The translations under genes were made by a program, and so were the position numbers. Below the pieces are notes generated by a model. It saw only the letters and a program-made list of their open reading frames with translations. It was not told where the DNA came from and did not search any database. A DNA stretch of 64,000 nt from contig JBDHTX010000012.1 of NCBI GenBank assembly GCA_039808885.1, positions 1 to 64,000 of the forward strand, written 5' to 3'. This DNA comes from Dongia_A sp039808885. Lineage in GTDB: Bacteria > Pseudomonadota > Alphaproteobacteria > Dongiales > Dongiaceae. This document shows, in pieces, positions 16,372 through 25,211 of this stretch; position 1 is the first letter of the stretch, and each line of letters begins with the position of its first letter.

Positions 16372-17289
16372 ATGGCGCAGCCCGCGTTCGAGAAAGCCAG
16401 ATACCAGGCGGCGGAGATCGCCCAACGGGTGCCGCCATTGCTGCTGGCGGCGCAGCGCATCGCCGCGACCATCGAGCAGGGCGTGCATGGCCGCCGCCGG
16501 GTGGGGCGCGGCGAAGCCTTCTGGCAGTTCCGGCAATACTACCCGGGCGACGAGATCCGCCGGCTCGACTGGCGCCAATCGGCGAAGTCCGACCGGCTGT
16601 TCCTGCGCCAGATGGAATGGTCGGCCTCGCAGACCGCGTTCCTGTGGTGCGACCTCTCCGCCTCCATGCGGTTCAGCAGCCGGCGCGAACTGGCGGCCAA
16701 GCAGGAGCGCGCCCAGGTGCTGACCCTGGCGCTCGCCGGCGCCCTGTCGCGCGCGGGCGAGCGGGTCGCCCTGCTCGGTTCCGGCGAGCGGCCGAGCACC
16801 GGCCGCTTCGTGTTGGAGGCAATCGCCCATCGCCTGGCCTACATGTCCGTCCAGGCCGAGCCGAGCTCGGACGAGAAATTCTCCCTGCCGCCGGGCGCGG
16901 CGCTGCCGTCGCATGCCCATGTCATCCTGGTCAGCGATTTCCTGGCGCCGATCCCCGAATTGCGCGCGGCGATCAACCGTTTCTCCGGCCGCGCCTGCCG
17001 CGGTCATCTGATCCAGGTGCTGGACCCGGCGGAACTGGACCTGCCCTATACAGGCCGCGTGCGCTTCGAAGGCGTCGAGGGCGAGGGCGATCTGCTGATG
17101 AGCCGGGCCGAGAACATCCGCGCCGACTACCGCGCCGAGCTGGCGCGGCACTGGGAGGGCCTCAAGACCTTGACCCAATCGGCGGGCTGGAGCCTGTCGC
17201 GCCATGTCACCGATCAATCGGCGGCGAAGTCGCTGCTCGAGGCCTATCAATGGCTGTCGGCCGATCGCCGGCCGACCATCCAGCAATAG
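16372..17289 (+). CDS. DUF58 domain protein
   Basis: 305 aa. DUF58 proteins nearly always follow moxR and carry a degenerate von Willebrand A-like fold. The hallmark is FRQYYPGDEIRRLDWRQSAK followed by LFLRQME. The D-x-S-x-S-type metal site appears as CDLSASMRF. No membrane helix is seen. It lies 25 bp downstream of moxR and 15 bp upstream of the BatA/DUF4159 gene. The probable partner is the MoxR ATPase. Confidence 0.9.
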   Translation: MAQPAFEKARYQAAEIAQRVPPLLLAAQRIAATIEQGVHGRRRVGRGEAFWQFRQYYPGDEIRRLDWRQSAKSDRLFLRQMEWSASQTAFLWCDLSASMRFSSRRELAAKQERAQVLTLALAGALSRAGERVALLGSGERPSTGRFVLEAIAHRLAYMSVQAEPSSDEKFSLPPGAALPSHAHVILVSDFLAPIPELRAAINRFSGRACRGHLIQVLDPAELDLPYTGRVRFEGVEGEGDLLMSRAENIRADYRAELARHWEGLKTLTQSAGWSLSRHVTDQSAAKSLLEAYQWLSADRRPTIQQ

Positions 17290-17304
17290 GCGGACGGCCA
17301 ACGC

Positions 17305-20082
17305 ATGGGCGCGATGCTCACCCTCGGCAACCTGACCTTCGCGGCGCCCTGGCTGTTGGCGGCGCTGCTCGCCTTGCCGATCCTGTGGTGGCTGCTGCGG
17401 CTGACCCCGCCCAGTCCGCGTCGCATCCCGTTTCCGCCGATCCGCCTGCTGCTCTTGCTGCGGCCGAAGGAGGAGACGCCGCACCGCACGCCGTGGTGGC
17501 TGATCCTGCTGCGCCTCGCCATCGCCGGGCTGGTGATCGCCGGCCTGGCGCAGCCGCTGTGGAACGCCGATTTCGGGTTTCCGCGCGGCGGGCCGGTGCT
17601 GATCGTGCTGGATGACGGCTGGGCCGCCGCGCATGGCTGGAACGACCGCCAGGAAGCCGCGCGCAAGTTGATCGAGCGGGCCGCGCGCAACGGCCGGCAG
17701 GTGATCCTGGCGACCACGGCGCCACAGGCCGGGACCGCGGCCTTCGCCCTGACGCCGATCCCGGCGGAAACCGCGGCGGCGCAGCTGCAGGCCCTCGCTC
17801 CGTCGCCCTGGCCCGGCGATCGCGCCGACGCCGCGAAGCGCCTGGCCGAAGCCGGCCTGCCCGCCGATCTCAACACCTTCTGGATCGCCGACGGCATCGG
17901 CAGCGCCAAGCCCGAGATGGACCAGGCGCTGAGCGACGGGCTACGGAAATTCGGCGCGCTCGACGTGATGGGACTGGGCCTCGACCTGCCGCTCCTGCAA
18001 TTGCCGCCGGAGCGCGACGCCGCCGGGCTCTGGGCGCGGGTGGCGCGGGCGGAGATCGGCGTCGCCCAGCCGGTGCGGCTGCGCGCCCTGGACCGCGAAG
18101 GCCGCACGCTCGGCCTGTCGGAAGGATTGTTCCGCGCCAATGACCGCGTCGCCCGGATCAAGGTCGATCTGCCGATCGAGCTCGCCAACCGGGTCAGCCG
18201 CATCGCGCTCGAGAATGGCGGCACCGCCGGGTCGGTGGCGCTGCTCGACGACGGCGGCGGACGCAAGCCGGTCGGGCTCGCCAGCGACAATCCGACTCTC
18301 TCCCGTCAGCCGATGCTGGGCGACATCTATTTCGTGGAGCGGGCGCTGGCGCCCAATCACGACGTGCGCGCCGACCGGCTGCAGAACCTGCTGCGCCAGG
18401 AACTGGCGGTGATCGTGCTGACCGACCAATCGACCTTCGCCGAGGGCGACCGCCGCGCGCTCGCCGAGTGGGTCGAGCGTGGCGGCATGGTGGTCCGCTT
18501 CGCCGGCGAGCGCCTGGCCAGCGAAACCGCCGCCGAGCCGGGCGACGATTTCCTGCCGGTCCACCTGCGCAAGGGCGACCGCACCCTGGGCGGCGCCTTG
18601 TCCTGGACCGAGCCGGCGAGCCTCGCGGAATTCCCGACCTCCTCGCCTTTCGCCGGGCTCGCGATTCCGAAGGACGTGGTGATCAACCGCCAGGTTCTGG
18701 CCGAGCCCGACATCGATCTCGGCAACAAGACCTGGGCGCGCCTGACCGATGGCACGCCGCTGGTCACCGGCACGCGCAAGGGCAAGGGCTTCGAAGTGCT
18801 GTTCCATGTCAGCAGCAACGCCGACTGGTCGAACCTGCCGATCTCCGGCCTGTTCGTCGAGATGCTGGACCGGCTGGTGGCGACGGCGTCCGGCCTCGAT
18901 GCCAATGCCGAGGAAGGCCGGCCGCTGGCGCCGGCGCAGAGCCTGAACGCCTTCGGCCAGCTGGTGCCGCCGATCCCCTCGGCCATCGCCATCGCCGCCA
19001 AGGACATCGCCGCCGCCCGGGTCGGCCCGCAGCATCCGCCCGGTTTCTACGGGCCGGAAGGGCAGCGCCTGGCGCTCAACCTCGCCTCGGCGCAGACGAG
19101 CTTCGCCCCGCTCACCATCCCCAGCCGGCAATTGGCGGCCGACCGCACAATCGACCTGGCGCCCAGCCTGTTCGTGCTCGCTTTCCTGCTGTTGATCGCC
19201 GATCTGGTGATCGCGCTGCTGCTGCGCGGCCTGCTGCGCCGGCGCAGTCTTGTCACCGCGGGCAGCGCCGGGCTGCCGATGTTCCTGGCGCTGTCCCTGC
19301 CGCTGTCCCTGGCGCTGCTGCTCGCCCTGCCGCAGGAAGGCAAGGCACAGCAGATTCCCGACCAGGATGTGCTGGCGGCCATCGAGACGACGCATCTGGG
19401 CTACGTCCGCACCGGCGTGCCGCAGGTCGACGCCACCAGCCGCGCCGGCCTGTTCGGCCTCAGCCAGATGCTGCTGCGCCGGACCTCGGTCGATGTCGGC
19501 GATCCGGTCGGTGTCGATCTCGAGGCCGATGAATTGTCGTTCTATCCCCTGCTCTATTGGCCGATCACGGCCGGCCAGCGCACGCCCTCGCCCCAGGCAA
19601 TCGAGAAGCTCAACAAGTATCTCGCCGTCGGCGGCATGGTGTTCTTCGACACCGCCGACCAGAACCTGGTCGGGCTTGGCGGCGAAGGCATCGGCCCAGG
19701 CGCGCAGCGCCTGCTGGAGCTGACGCCGGGCCTGGACGTGCCACGCCTGATCCCGATCCCGCCCGATCACGTGCTGACCAAGTCGTTCTATCTGTTGCGC
19801 GACTTTCCGGGCCGCTGGATCGGCGGCAGCATCTGGGTGGAAAGCCCGCGCGGCCGGGTCAATGACGGCGTCTCCGGCATCCTGGTCGGCAGCAACGACT
19901 ATGCCGGCGCCTGGGCGACCGACGATCTCGGCCAGCCGCTGTTCCCGGTGACCCCAGGCGGCGAGCGCCAGCGCGAGATGGCCTTCCGCTTCGGCGTCAA
20001 CATGGTGATGTACGCGCTGACCGGCAACTACAAGTCGGACCAGGTGCATGTGCCGGCGATCCTGGAACGGCTGGGACAATAG
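17305..20082 (+). CDS. BatA-N / DUF4159 membrane protein
   Basis: 925 aa. The N-terminus is a BatA-type membrane module: helix 1 at about 12-31, a short PRRIPFPPIRLLLLL loop, and helix 2 near 65-83. A periplasmic VWA-like region (VLIVLDDGWAAAHGW) follows. Further membrane segments lie near residues 615-685. The DUF4159 domain fills the C-terminus, including GGMVFFDTADQN and LTKSFYLLRDFPGRW. It is the usual third member of MoxR/DUF58/DUF4159 loci and is thought to act with them in the envelope, though its precise role is not established. Confidence 0.87.
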   Translation: MGAMLTLGNLTFAAPWLLAALLALPILWWLLRLTPPSPRRIPFPPIRLLLLLRPKEETPHRTPWWLILLRLAIAGLVIAGLAQPLWNADFGFPRGGPVLIVLDDGWAAAHGWNDRQEAARKLIERAARNGRQVILATTAPQAGTAAFALTPIPAETAAAQLQALAPSPWPGDRADAAKRLAEAGLPADLNTFWIADGIGSAKPEMDQALSDGLRKFGALDVMGLGLDLPLLQLPPERDAAGLWARVARAEIGVAQPVRLRALDREGRTLGLSEGLFRANDRVARIKVDLPIELANRVSRIALENGGTAGSVALLDDGGGRKPVGLASDNPTLSRQPMLGDIYFVERALAPNHDVRADRLQNLLRQELAVIVLTDQSTFAEGDRRALAEWVERGGMVVRFAGERLASETAAEPGDDFLPVHLRKGDRTLGGALSWTEPASLAEFPTSSPFAGLAIPKDVVINRQVLAEPDIDLGNKTWARLTDGTPLVTGTRKGKGFEVLFHVSSNADWSNLPISGLFVEMLDRLVATASGLDANAEEGRPLAPAQSLNAFGQLVPPIPSAIAIAAKDIAAARVGPQHPPGFYGPEGQRLALNLASAQTSFAPLTIPSRQLAADRTIDLAPSLFVLAFLLLIADLVIALLLRGLLRRRSLVTAGSAGLPMFLALSLPLSLALLLALPQEGKAQQIPDQDVLAAIETTHLGYVRTGVPQVDATSRAGLFGLSQMLLRRTSVDVGDPVGVDLEADELSFYPLLYWPITAGQRTPSPQAIEKLNKYLAVGGMVFFDTADQNLVGLGGEGIGPGAQRLLELTPGLDVPRLIPIPPDHVLTKSFYLLRDFPGRWIGGSIWVESPRGRVNDGVSGILVGSNDYAGAWATDDLGQPLFPVTPGGERQREMAFRFGVNMVMYALTGNYKSDQVHVPAILERLGQ

Positions 20083-20085
20083 GCG

Positions 20086-22158
20086 ATGATCCGCGACGCA
20101 TATTCCATCGCCCTCGATCCGCTGTTGCCGTGGTGGCTCATTGCCGCCCTGGTCGTGCCGTTCGCGGTCCTGGTCGCCTATGCGCTGCTGCGGCGCGCGC
20201 GCGGCGGCGTGCTGCGCCTGCTGGCCGGTGCGGCCCTGACCGCGATCCTGCTCAACCCCTCGCTGGTGCAGGAGCAGCGCGCCTACCAGAAGGACGTGGC
20301 GCTGGTCGTCGTCGACCGCTCGCCCAGCCAGCAGCTGGAAAACCGCACCGCCGAAGCCGATGCCACGGTGGCGCAGTTGCGCAAGGTCGCCGAGGCGTCG
20401 CCGGACCTGGACCTGCGCGTGGTCGAAAGCGCCGGCGGCACCGACCATGCGGAAAAGGGCACCCAGTTGTTCGACGTGGTGCGCGAGGCGCTGGCCGATA
20501 TCCCGCGCCAGCGCCTGGCCGGCCTGGTGGTGGTGAGCGACGGGCAGATCCACGACATTCCGGCGGACGCGCGCGAACTTGGCGTGACCGCGCCGGTGCA
20601 TCTGGCGCTCACCGGCGATCCGGCCGGCAAGGACCGCCGCATCCTGGTGACCCAGGCGCCGACCTTCGGCCTGGTCGGCAAGAGCGTCGACGTGACCTTC
20701 GAGGTCGACGACCTGGGCAGCCCCGCGGAAGGCACCGCCGCCGTCACCATCCGCCGCGACGGCGAGCAGGTGGCGAAGATCGCCGCTGCGATCGGCAAGC
20801 CGCAGACCGTGCCGCTCGACATCTCGCATGGCGGCCAGACGGTGTTCGAGATCGAGGTGGAGAAAGCCAAGCAGGAGCTGACGCTGGCCAACAACGCCGC
20901 CGTCTTCGCGGTGAGCGGCGTGCGCGACCGGCTGCGGGTGCTGCTGATCTCCGGCGAGCCCTATCCGGGCGAGCGCACGTGGCGCAACCTGCTGAAATCC
21001 GACCCCTCGGTCGAGCTCATCCACTTCACCATCCTGCGGCCGCCGAACAAGCAGGACGCGACGCCGATCAACGAGCTGGCCCTGATTGCCTTCCCGGTCG
21101 ATGAGCTGTTCGACATCAAGCTCAAGGAATTCGACCTGATCATCTTCGACCGCTTCCAGCACCTGGGGATCCTGCCGGACGAGTATTTCGACCACATCGT
21201 CGACTATGTGAAGAACGGCGGCGCGGTCTTCGAGTCGGCGGGGCCGAGCTCGGCCGGGCAGTTCAGCCTCTACCAGACGCCGCTGCAGCAGATCTTCGCC
21301 GCCCAGCCGACCGGCGAGATTCGCACCCAGGGTTTCCAGCCGCAGGTGACGCCGGTCGGGCTGCGACATCCAGTCACGGCCGATTTGCTGGCGCCCGGTC
21401 AGGACCGCCCGCATTGGGGCCGCTGGTTCCGGCAGATGCCGGCCGTTTCGACTCGCGGCATCACGGTGATGAGCGGCGCCGAGGGCCTGCCGCTGCTGAC
21501 CCTCGACCGGGTCGGCAAGGGCCGCGTCGCGCAGCTCTTCTCCGACCAGCTCTGGCTGTGGTCGAAGGGTTTCGAGGGCGGCGGCCCGCATGCCGAGTTG
21601 ATCCGCCGCATCGGCCACTGGCTGATGCAGGAGCCGGACCTGGAGGAAGAGGATCTGCGCGCCACGGTGATCGACGGCAAGCTGGAGGTGCGCCGGCAGA
21701 GCCTCACGACGCAGACCGGCGAGGTGACCGTGACGCGCCCTGATGGCACTGAAGTGAAACTGAAGCTGACCGATGACGGCCGCGGCCGCGCGACGGGCGC
21801 CATCACGGCATCGGACCAGGGCCTCTACAAGGTGAGCGACGGCACGCGGCAAGCGTTCGCCGCGTCGGGTGCGCTGAATTCCAAAGAGTGGTCCGACCCG
21901 CGCGCCAGTGCCTTGCCGATGAAGGCATTGATCGAGGAGACCGGCGGCGGCGTGCAGACGATCAGCACGCAGGGCCAGCCAAACTGGCGGCGCATGCCGG
22001 CCGGCAGCGCCATGGCCGGCGCGGGCTGGTTAGGCCTGCGGCAGAATGACGACTACACCGTCACCGGCGTGCGCAACACGCCTCTGCTGCCCGGTTGGGT
22101 CGCTCTGCTGGCGACGCTGGCGCTGGTGATGCTGGCGTGGCGGCGCGAGAGCAAGTAG
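20086..22158 (+). CDS. Large membrane protein with glutamine-amidotransferase/VWA-like fold, MoxR locus
   Basis: 690 aa. Two N-terminal helices (about 17-35 and 42-58) are followed by a VWA-like domain (VALVVVDRSPSQQLENR). A later domain (RVLLISGEPYPGERTWRN, FDLIIFDRFQ, VKNGGAVFESAGPSS) resembles class I glutamine amidotransferase-like folds seen in such proteins. A C-terminal helix (LPGWVALLATLALVMLAW) and a basic tail end it, so most of it is probably periplasmic. It starts 3 bp after the DUF4159 stop and ends the operon at a strong hairpin. Confidence 0.82.
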   Translation: MIRDAYSIALDPLLPWWLIAALVVPFAVLVAYALLRRARGGVLRLLAGAALTAILLNPSLVQEQRAYQKDVALVVVDRSPSQQLENRTAEADATVAQLRKVAEASPDLDLRVVESAGGTDHAEKGTQLFDVVREALADIPRQRLAGLVVVSDGQIHDIPADARELGVTAPVHLALTGDPAGKDRRILVTQAPTFGLVGKSVDVTFEVDDLGSPAEGTAAVTIRRDGEQVAKIAAAIGKPQTVPLDISHGGQTVFEIEVEKAKQELTLANNAAVFAVSGVRDRLRVLLISGEPYPGERTWRNLLKSDPSVELIHFTILRPPNKQDATPINELALIAFPVDELFDIKLKEFDLIIFDRFQHLGILPDEYFDHIVDYVKNGGAVFESAGPSSAGQFSLYQTPLQQIFAAQPTGEIRTQGFQPQVTPVGLRHPVTADLLAPGQDRPHWGRWFRQMPAVSTRGITVMSGAEGLPLLTLDRVGKGRVAQLFSDQLWLWSKGFEGGGPHAELIRRIGHWLMQEPDLEEEDLRATVIDGKLEVRRQSLTTQTGEVTVTRPDGTEVKLKLTDDGRGRATGAITASDQGLYKVSDGTRQAFAASGALNSKEWSDPRASALPMKALIEETGGGVQTISTQGQPNWRRMPAGSAMAGAGWLGLRQNDDYTVTGVRNTPLLPGWVALLATLALVMLAWRRESK

Positions 22159-22190
22159 CGCACCAGCCACGCCACCGAGCGCACAAAGAA

Positions 22191-22218
22191 AAACGGCCCC
22201 GCCGGAGCGGGGCCGTTT
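22191..22218. terminator. Bidirectional hairpin terminator
   Basis: A perfect 10-bp stem, AAACGGCCCC with GGGGCCGTTT, and an 8-base loop. It lies between the convergent moxR operon and the small secreted-protein gene. A-rich sequence precedes it on the plus strand, so the minus-strand transcript runs into a T-rich stretch. Confidence 0.85.
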
Positions 22219-22244
22219 GCATGAGATACGCGCGCGGCGATAAA

Positions 22245-22594
22245 TCAGCCGGCGACCAGCGCGTCGTATTCCTTCAGCAGCGCGGCAGCGTCTTCGCTGT
22301 CGCAGCCCTTCTTCTCGACGAGGACCCGCGCATCGGTCTTCGCGGTCTCAATCAGCGTCAGGCGCTCGCCGCCGCCGATCTCATGATTGACCGCCGCGTC
22401 GATCTTGGTGCCGAGCGAACGCCAAGTCTCACGGTCATGGCTGACGCCACGGCAGATTTCCGCCAGGCGAACCGCCTCTTGCAACTGGGTCCACTTCGCA
22501 GCGGAATCTTGAGCGAGCGCAGCGCCGGTGCTGCCGGCCACGCCGGCCGCCAGGGCCGCTGCCAGGAGCTTGCGGGAGAACTTCGCTTTGGACA
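22245..22594 (-). CDS. Small secreted protein of unknown function
   Basis: 116 aa. It opens with a signal peptide: basic KAKFSRK, a hydrophobic core LLAAALAAGVAGSTGAALA and an Ala-x-Ala-like cleavage site before QDSAAKW. The mature part (about 85 aa) is acidic, with one Cys in EICRG and one in KKGCDSED that could form a disulfide in the periplasm. I do not recognise the family. An upstream in-frame ATG at 22604 abuts AGAAGGG, while the ATG at 22594 has that site 9 bases away, so the latter is chosen. Confidence 0.72.
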
Positions 22595-22819
22595 TTTTTG
22601 CCATCCCTTCTGGTACTTGGTTGTCCGAACTAGGGTTTTTGCGAAAACCGGGCCTAGTCTCCGGCGACCGAGGACGGTTTGCAACCTATTTTTTGGTCGT
22701 TCCGGGCCCCGGAATCGGTCATTGATGACACCCTGGGAAGGCGGTCTAAACGCTTGTGCGATTGGAATAGTTCGGCGTCCGGACCAGCCCTTCGGCAGGC
22801 CATCTACGGGAGCTACAAC

Positions 22820-23731
22820 GTGCATCCGACGACACGGTTCCGCGGCCTGATCGAGGCCGATGAAATTCTCGTCTTGCCGGGCATTTATGACGCATTGTCC
22901 GCCCGCATGGCTGAACTGGCGGGTTTCCAGGCCCTGGTCGGCGGCGGCTATTCCGCCACCGCCAGCCTGATCGGCGCGCCGGATATCGGGCAACTCGGGA
23001 TGAGCGAGTTGGCCGACTATTACGCCCGGTTATGTGATTCCGTCGAAATCCCTATCCTCGCCGACGCCGATACCGGGTTTGGCGATGCCGTCAACGTGGC
23101 CCGCACCATGCGCGCTTACGAACGCGCCGGAGTCGCCGCGCTGATCATCGAAGACCAAGTGTCGCCCAAGCGTTGCGGCCACATGGACGGCAAACGGGTG
23201 ATTCCGGTCGTCGACATGATCGCCAAGATCAAGGCCGCGCTGGATGCCAGGGAGAATGCCGACCTGATGGTCGTGGCCCGCACCGACGCCCGCGCCATCG
23301 AGGGCCTGGAGGCTGCCGTCGAACGGGCCCAGCTCTACCGCGCCGCCGGCGCCGACATGATCTTCGTCGAGGCCCCGCTCAGCATCGACGAGATGGCCTA
23401 TATCTGCTCCGCCATCGCCGCGCCTTGCCTGGCCAACAACGTCGAAGGCGGCAAGACGCCGATCCAGAGCGCCAAGCGCCTCGAGGAGATCGGCTATGCC
23501 GCGGTCGCTTTTCCGGTGGCGGCCGCTTATGTGGCGGCGAAGGCCCTGCACGGTTTCTTCGCCGGCCTGCGCGAAACCGGAGACACCCGCGACCTTGCCG
23601 ACCGGATGCTGAGCTTCGCCGCGTTCCACGACGTGGTCGGCCTGCCGCGCCTGCGCGAGCAGGAACGCGCCTGCGACGCCTTCGCCCGCGACCTGCTGGA
23701 GCGGGTGGCGGCGTTGGAGGACGAGGCCTAG
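22820..23731 (+). CDS. Isocitrate lyase / PEP mutase family protein
   Basis: 303 aa. Family features are LPGIYDALSARMAELAGF, the metal-binding DADTGFGD, the catalytic-type IEDQVSPKRCGHMDG loop (K-R-C-G-H) and VVARTDARAIEGLEAAVERA. This family includes 2-methylisocitrate lyase, oxaloacetate decarboxylase and carboxyvinyl-carboxyphosphonate phosphorylmutase. I cannot choose among them. The GTG at 22820 is preferred because GGGAG lies 7 bases upstream; longer in-frame reading has no such site. The stop overlaps that of the convergent PAS gene in CTAG. Confidence 0.85.
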   Translation: MHPTTRFRGLIEADEILVLPGIYDALSARMAELAGFQALVGGGYSATASLIGAPDIGQLGMSELADYYARLCDSVEIPILADADTGFGDAVNVARTMRAYERAGVAALIIEDQVSPKRCGHMDGKRVIPVVDMIAKIKAALDARENADLMVVARTDARAIEGLEAAVERAQLYRAAGADMIFVEAPLSIDEMAYICSAIAAPCLANNVEGGKTPIQSAKRLEEIGYAAVAFPVAAAYVAAKALHGFFAGLRETGDTRDLADRMLSFAAFHDVVGLPRLREQERACDAFARDLLERVAALEDEA

Positions 23732-24261
23732 CCCCGCAGCGAGACTTTGTTCCAGTCGAGGACCTGGTGCGGCTCGTTGCCGTCATAGACCTCGATGGCG
23801 ACGAAGCTGCCGGCGGGGTCGGCATCGCGCCACAACGGCAGGATCGCGTATTCGTAAAGCGCGATCGCCCTGCCGTCCTCACCTTTGACATTGGCATCGC
23901 CGATGATCGGCTCGCGCGTGCGGTGGATATGTCGATAGCAGGACTGCCAGTCGGTATCGTCGCGCTCCTCGGTGGCGAGCTCGTCGAGATAGCGATTGGT
24001 GAAGTCGTAGCGTGAATATTCCGCCACCCGGGTGCCCACCAGCTTGTAGAGGACACGGAACGGCTTGGGCTCGATATTGCCGGTGATGAGGTTGGCCAGG
24101 AACGGCTTCATCTCCTGTGGCTCGAGATCGCCCCGGCCGGGGCGTCCAAGCCGCGTCCGCAGCCCCTGCCAATAGGCCAGCAGCGCCCGGGTCTTCTCGA
24201 ATCGCGCCTGCCCGGCCTGCTCGAAGGGGGCGAATCCCGCGCGCGCGACGAATTCCATCAT
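23728..24261 (-). CDS. PAS-domain protein (PAS_5 type), second copy
   Basis: 177 aa. It shares the plan of the protein at 12147: an N-terminal helix with ALLAYWQGLRTRLGRPGRGDLEP, a beta-sheet core (FRVLYKLVGTRVAEYSRYDFTNRYLDEL) and an ending strand set (GRAIALYEYAILPLW). No output domain is present. AGGA seven bases upstream supports the ATG pair at 24261. It is convergent with, and overlaps by 4 bp, the isocitrate lyase-like gene. Confidence 0.78.
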   Translation of the reverse strand: MMEFVARAGFAPFEQAGQARFEKTRALLAYWQGLRTRLGRPGRGDLEPQEMKPFLANLITGNIEPKPFRVLYKLVGTRVAEYSRYDFTNRYLDELATEERDDTDWQSCYRHIHRTREPIIGDANVKGEDGRAIALYEYAILPLWRDADPAGSFVAIEVYDGNEPHQVLDWNKVSLRG

Positions 24262-24318
24262 GGGCTGGCTGATCCTGGCTAGAGCTTGAACCGATTGGGA
24301 ATTTTGCGTTGCCGCGCC

Positions 24319-24348
24319 TTAACGGCGGGTTTATTGACGAAGTATAGC
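24319..24348 (+). promoter_or_regulatory. Candidate promoter for the LOG protein gene
   Basis: -35 TTAACG (24319-24324), 18-bp spacer, -10 TATAGC (24343-24348). It lies in an AT-rich stretch between divergent genes, 48 bases before the ATG. Confidence 0.35.
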
Positions 24349-24395
24349 ATAAGTCTCGTTACATTCGATTGCCTCCAGCGAAAGACCCGTCGTCC

Positions 24396-25211
24396 ATGGA
24401 CCATGAGAACACTTCCCGGCAGATCGCCTCGCACTCCTACCGGCTGCCGGTGGAAGACCAGGAATTCCTGCTGCGGGACGAGCTGCGCGGCATCCGCTTC
24501 GCGCTCGAATACAGCAAGACCGACTTGCTGCTGCGCGACTGGGGCATCCGCTCGACCATCATCGTGTTCGGCAGCGCCCGCGTCCCCTCGCCCGAGCAGG
24601 CCGAGGCGCTTCGCGCCGGCGCCCTCAACGGCGGCGACGAGAAGGCCGCGGCGCGCCGCCTCAGCCTCGCTCCCTACTACGAGGAGGCGCGCAAGTTCGG
24701 CCGCATCGTTTCACTGCAGGGCGGCGCGCTCAATCCCAAGAGCGGCATCCGCGACAACGTCATCGCCACCGGCGGCGGGCCTGGCATCATGGAAGCGGCC
24801 AATCGCGGCGCCTCGGAAGTGGGCGCGCCGACCATCGGCTTCAACATCTCGCTGCCGCATGAGCAGTATCCCAACCCCTACACCACGCCCGACCTCACCT
24901 TCCGGTTCCACTATTTCGCCATGCGCAAGATGCATCTGGCGATGCGCTCCAACGCGCTGGCGGTGTTCCCCGGCGGCTACGGCACCCTCGACGAGTTGTT
25001 CGAGATCCTGACCCTGCGCCAGACCGGCAAGTCCTCGGCCAAGCCGGTGGTCCTGGTCGGCCGCGACTACTGGAGCGGGCTGGTCAACTTCAACTGGATG
25101 GTCGACCACGGCATGATCGACCAGGAGGACCTCAAGCTGTTCGCGATTTGCGACAGCGCGGAAGAGGCCTGGGCCGCCCTGCTCGACCGCGGCCTGATCC
25201 TGCCGGATTGA
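24396..25211 (+). CDS. LOG family protein (Lonely Guy, TIGR00730-like)
   Basis: 271 aa. LOG proteins hydrolyse nucleoside 5'-monophosphates such as cytokinin ribotides. The hallmarks are present: ATGGGPGIMEAANRGA with the Glu and Arg region, and PGGYGTLDELFEILT (PGGxGTxxE). It is longer than the short type, with an N-terminal extension (RLPVEDQEFLLRDELRGIRF). The ribosome binding site is weak. It overlaps guaD by one base (TGATG), so purine ribotide hydrolysis and guanine deamination may be linked, which is an inference. Confidence 0.88.
   Translation: MDHENTSRQIASHSYRLPVEDQEFLLRDELRGIRFALEYSKTDLLLRDWGIRSTIIVFGSARVPSPEQAEALRAGALNGGDEKAAARRLSLAPYYEEARKFGRIVSLQGGALNPKSGIRDNVIATGGGPGIMEAANRGASEVGAPTIGFNISLPHEQYPNPYTTPDLTFRFHYFAMRKMHLAMRSNALAVFPGGYGTLDELFEILTLRQTGKSSAKPVVLVGRDYWSGLVNFNWMVDHGMIDQEDLKLFAICDSAEEAWAALLDRGLILPD

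Noticed and set aside
17941..21852. A 1303-codon open frame on the minus strand opposite the DUF4159 and GATase-like genes
   Set aside because: It is the antisense shadow of two strong genes in GC-rich DNA. Its protein is rich in Arg, Gln, His, Asp and Ala with no domain.
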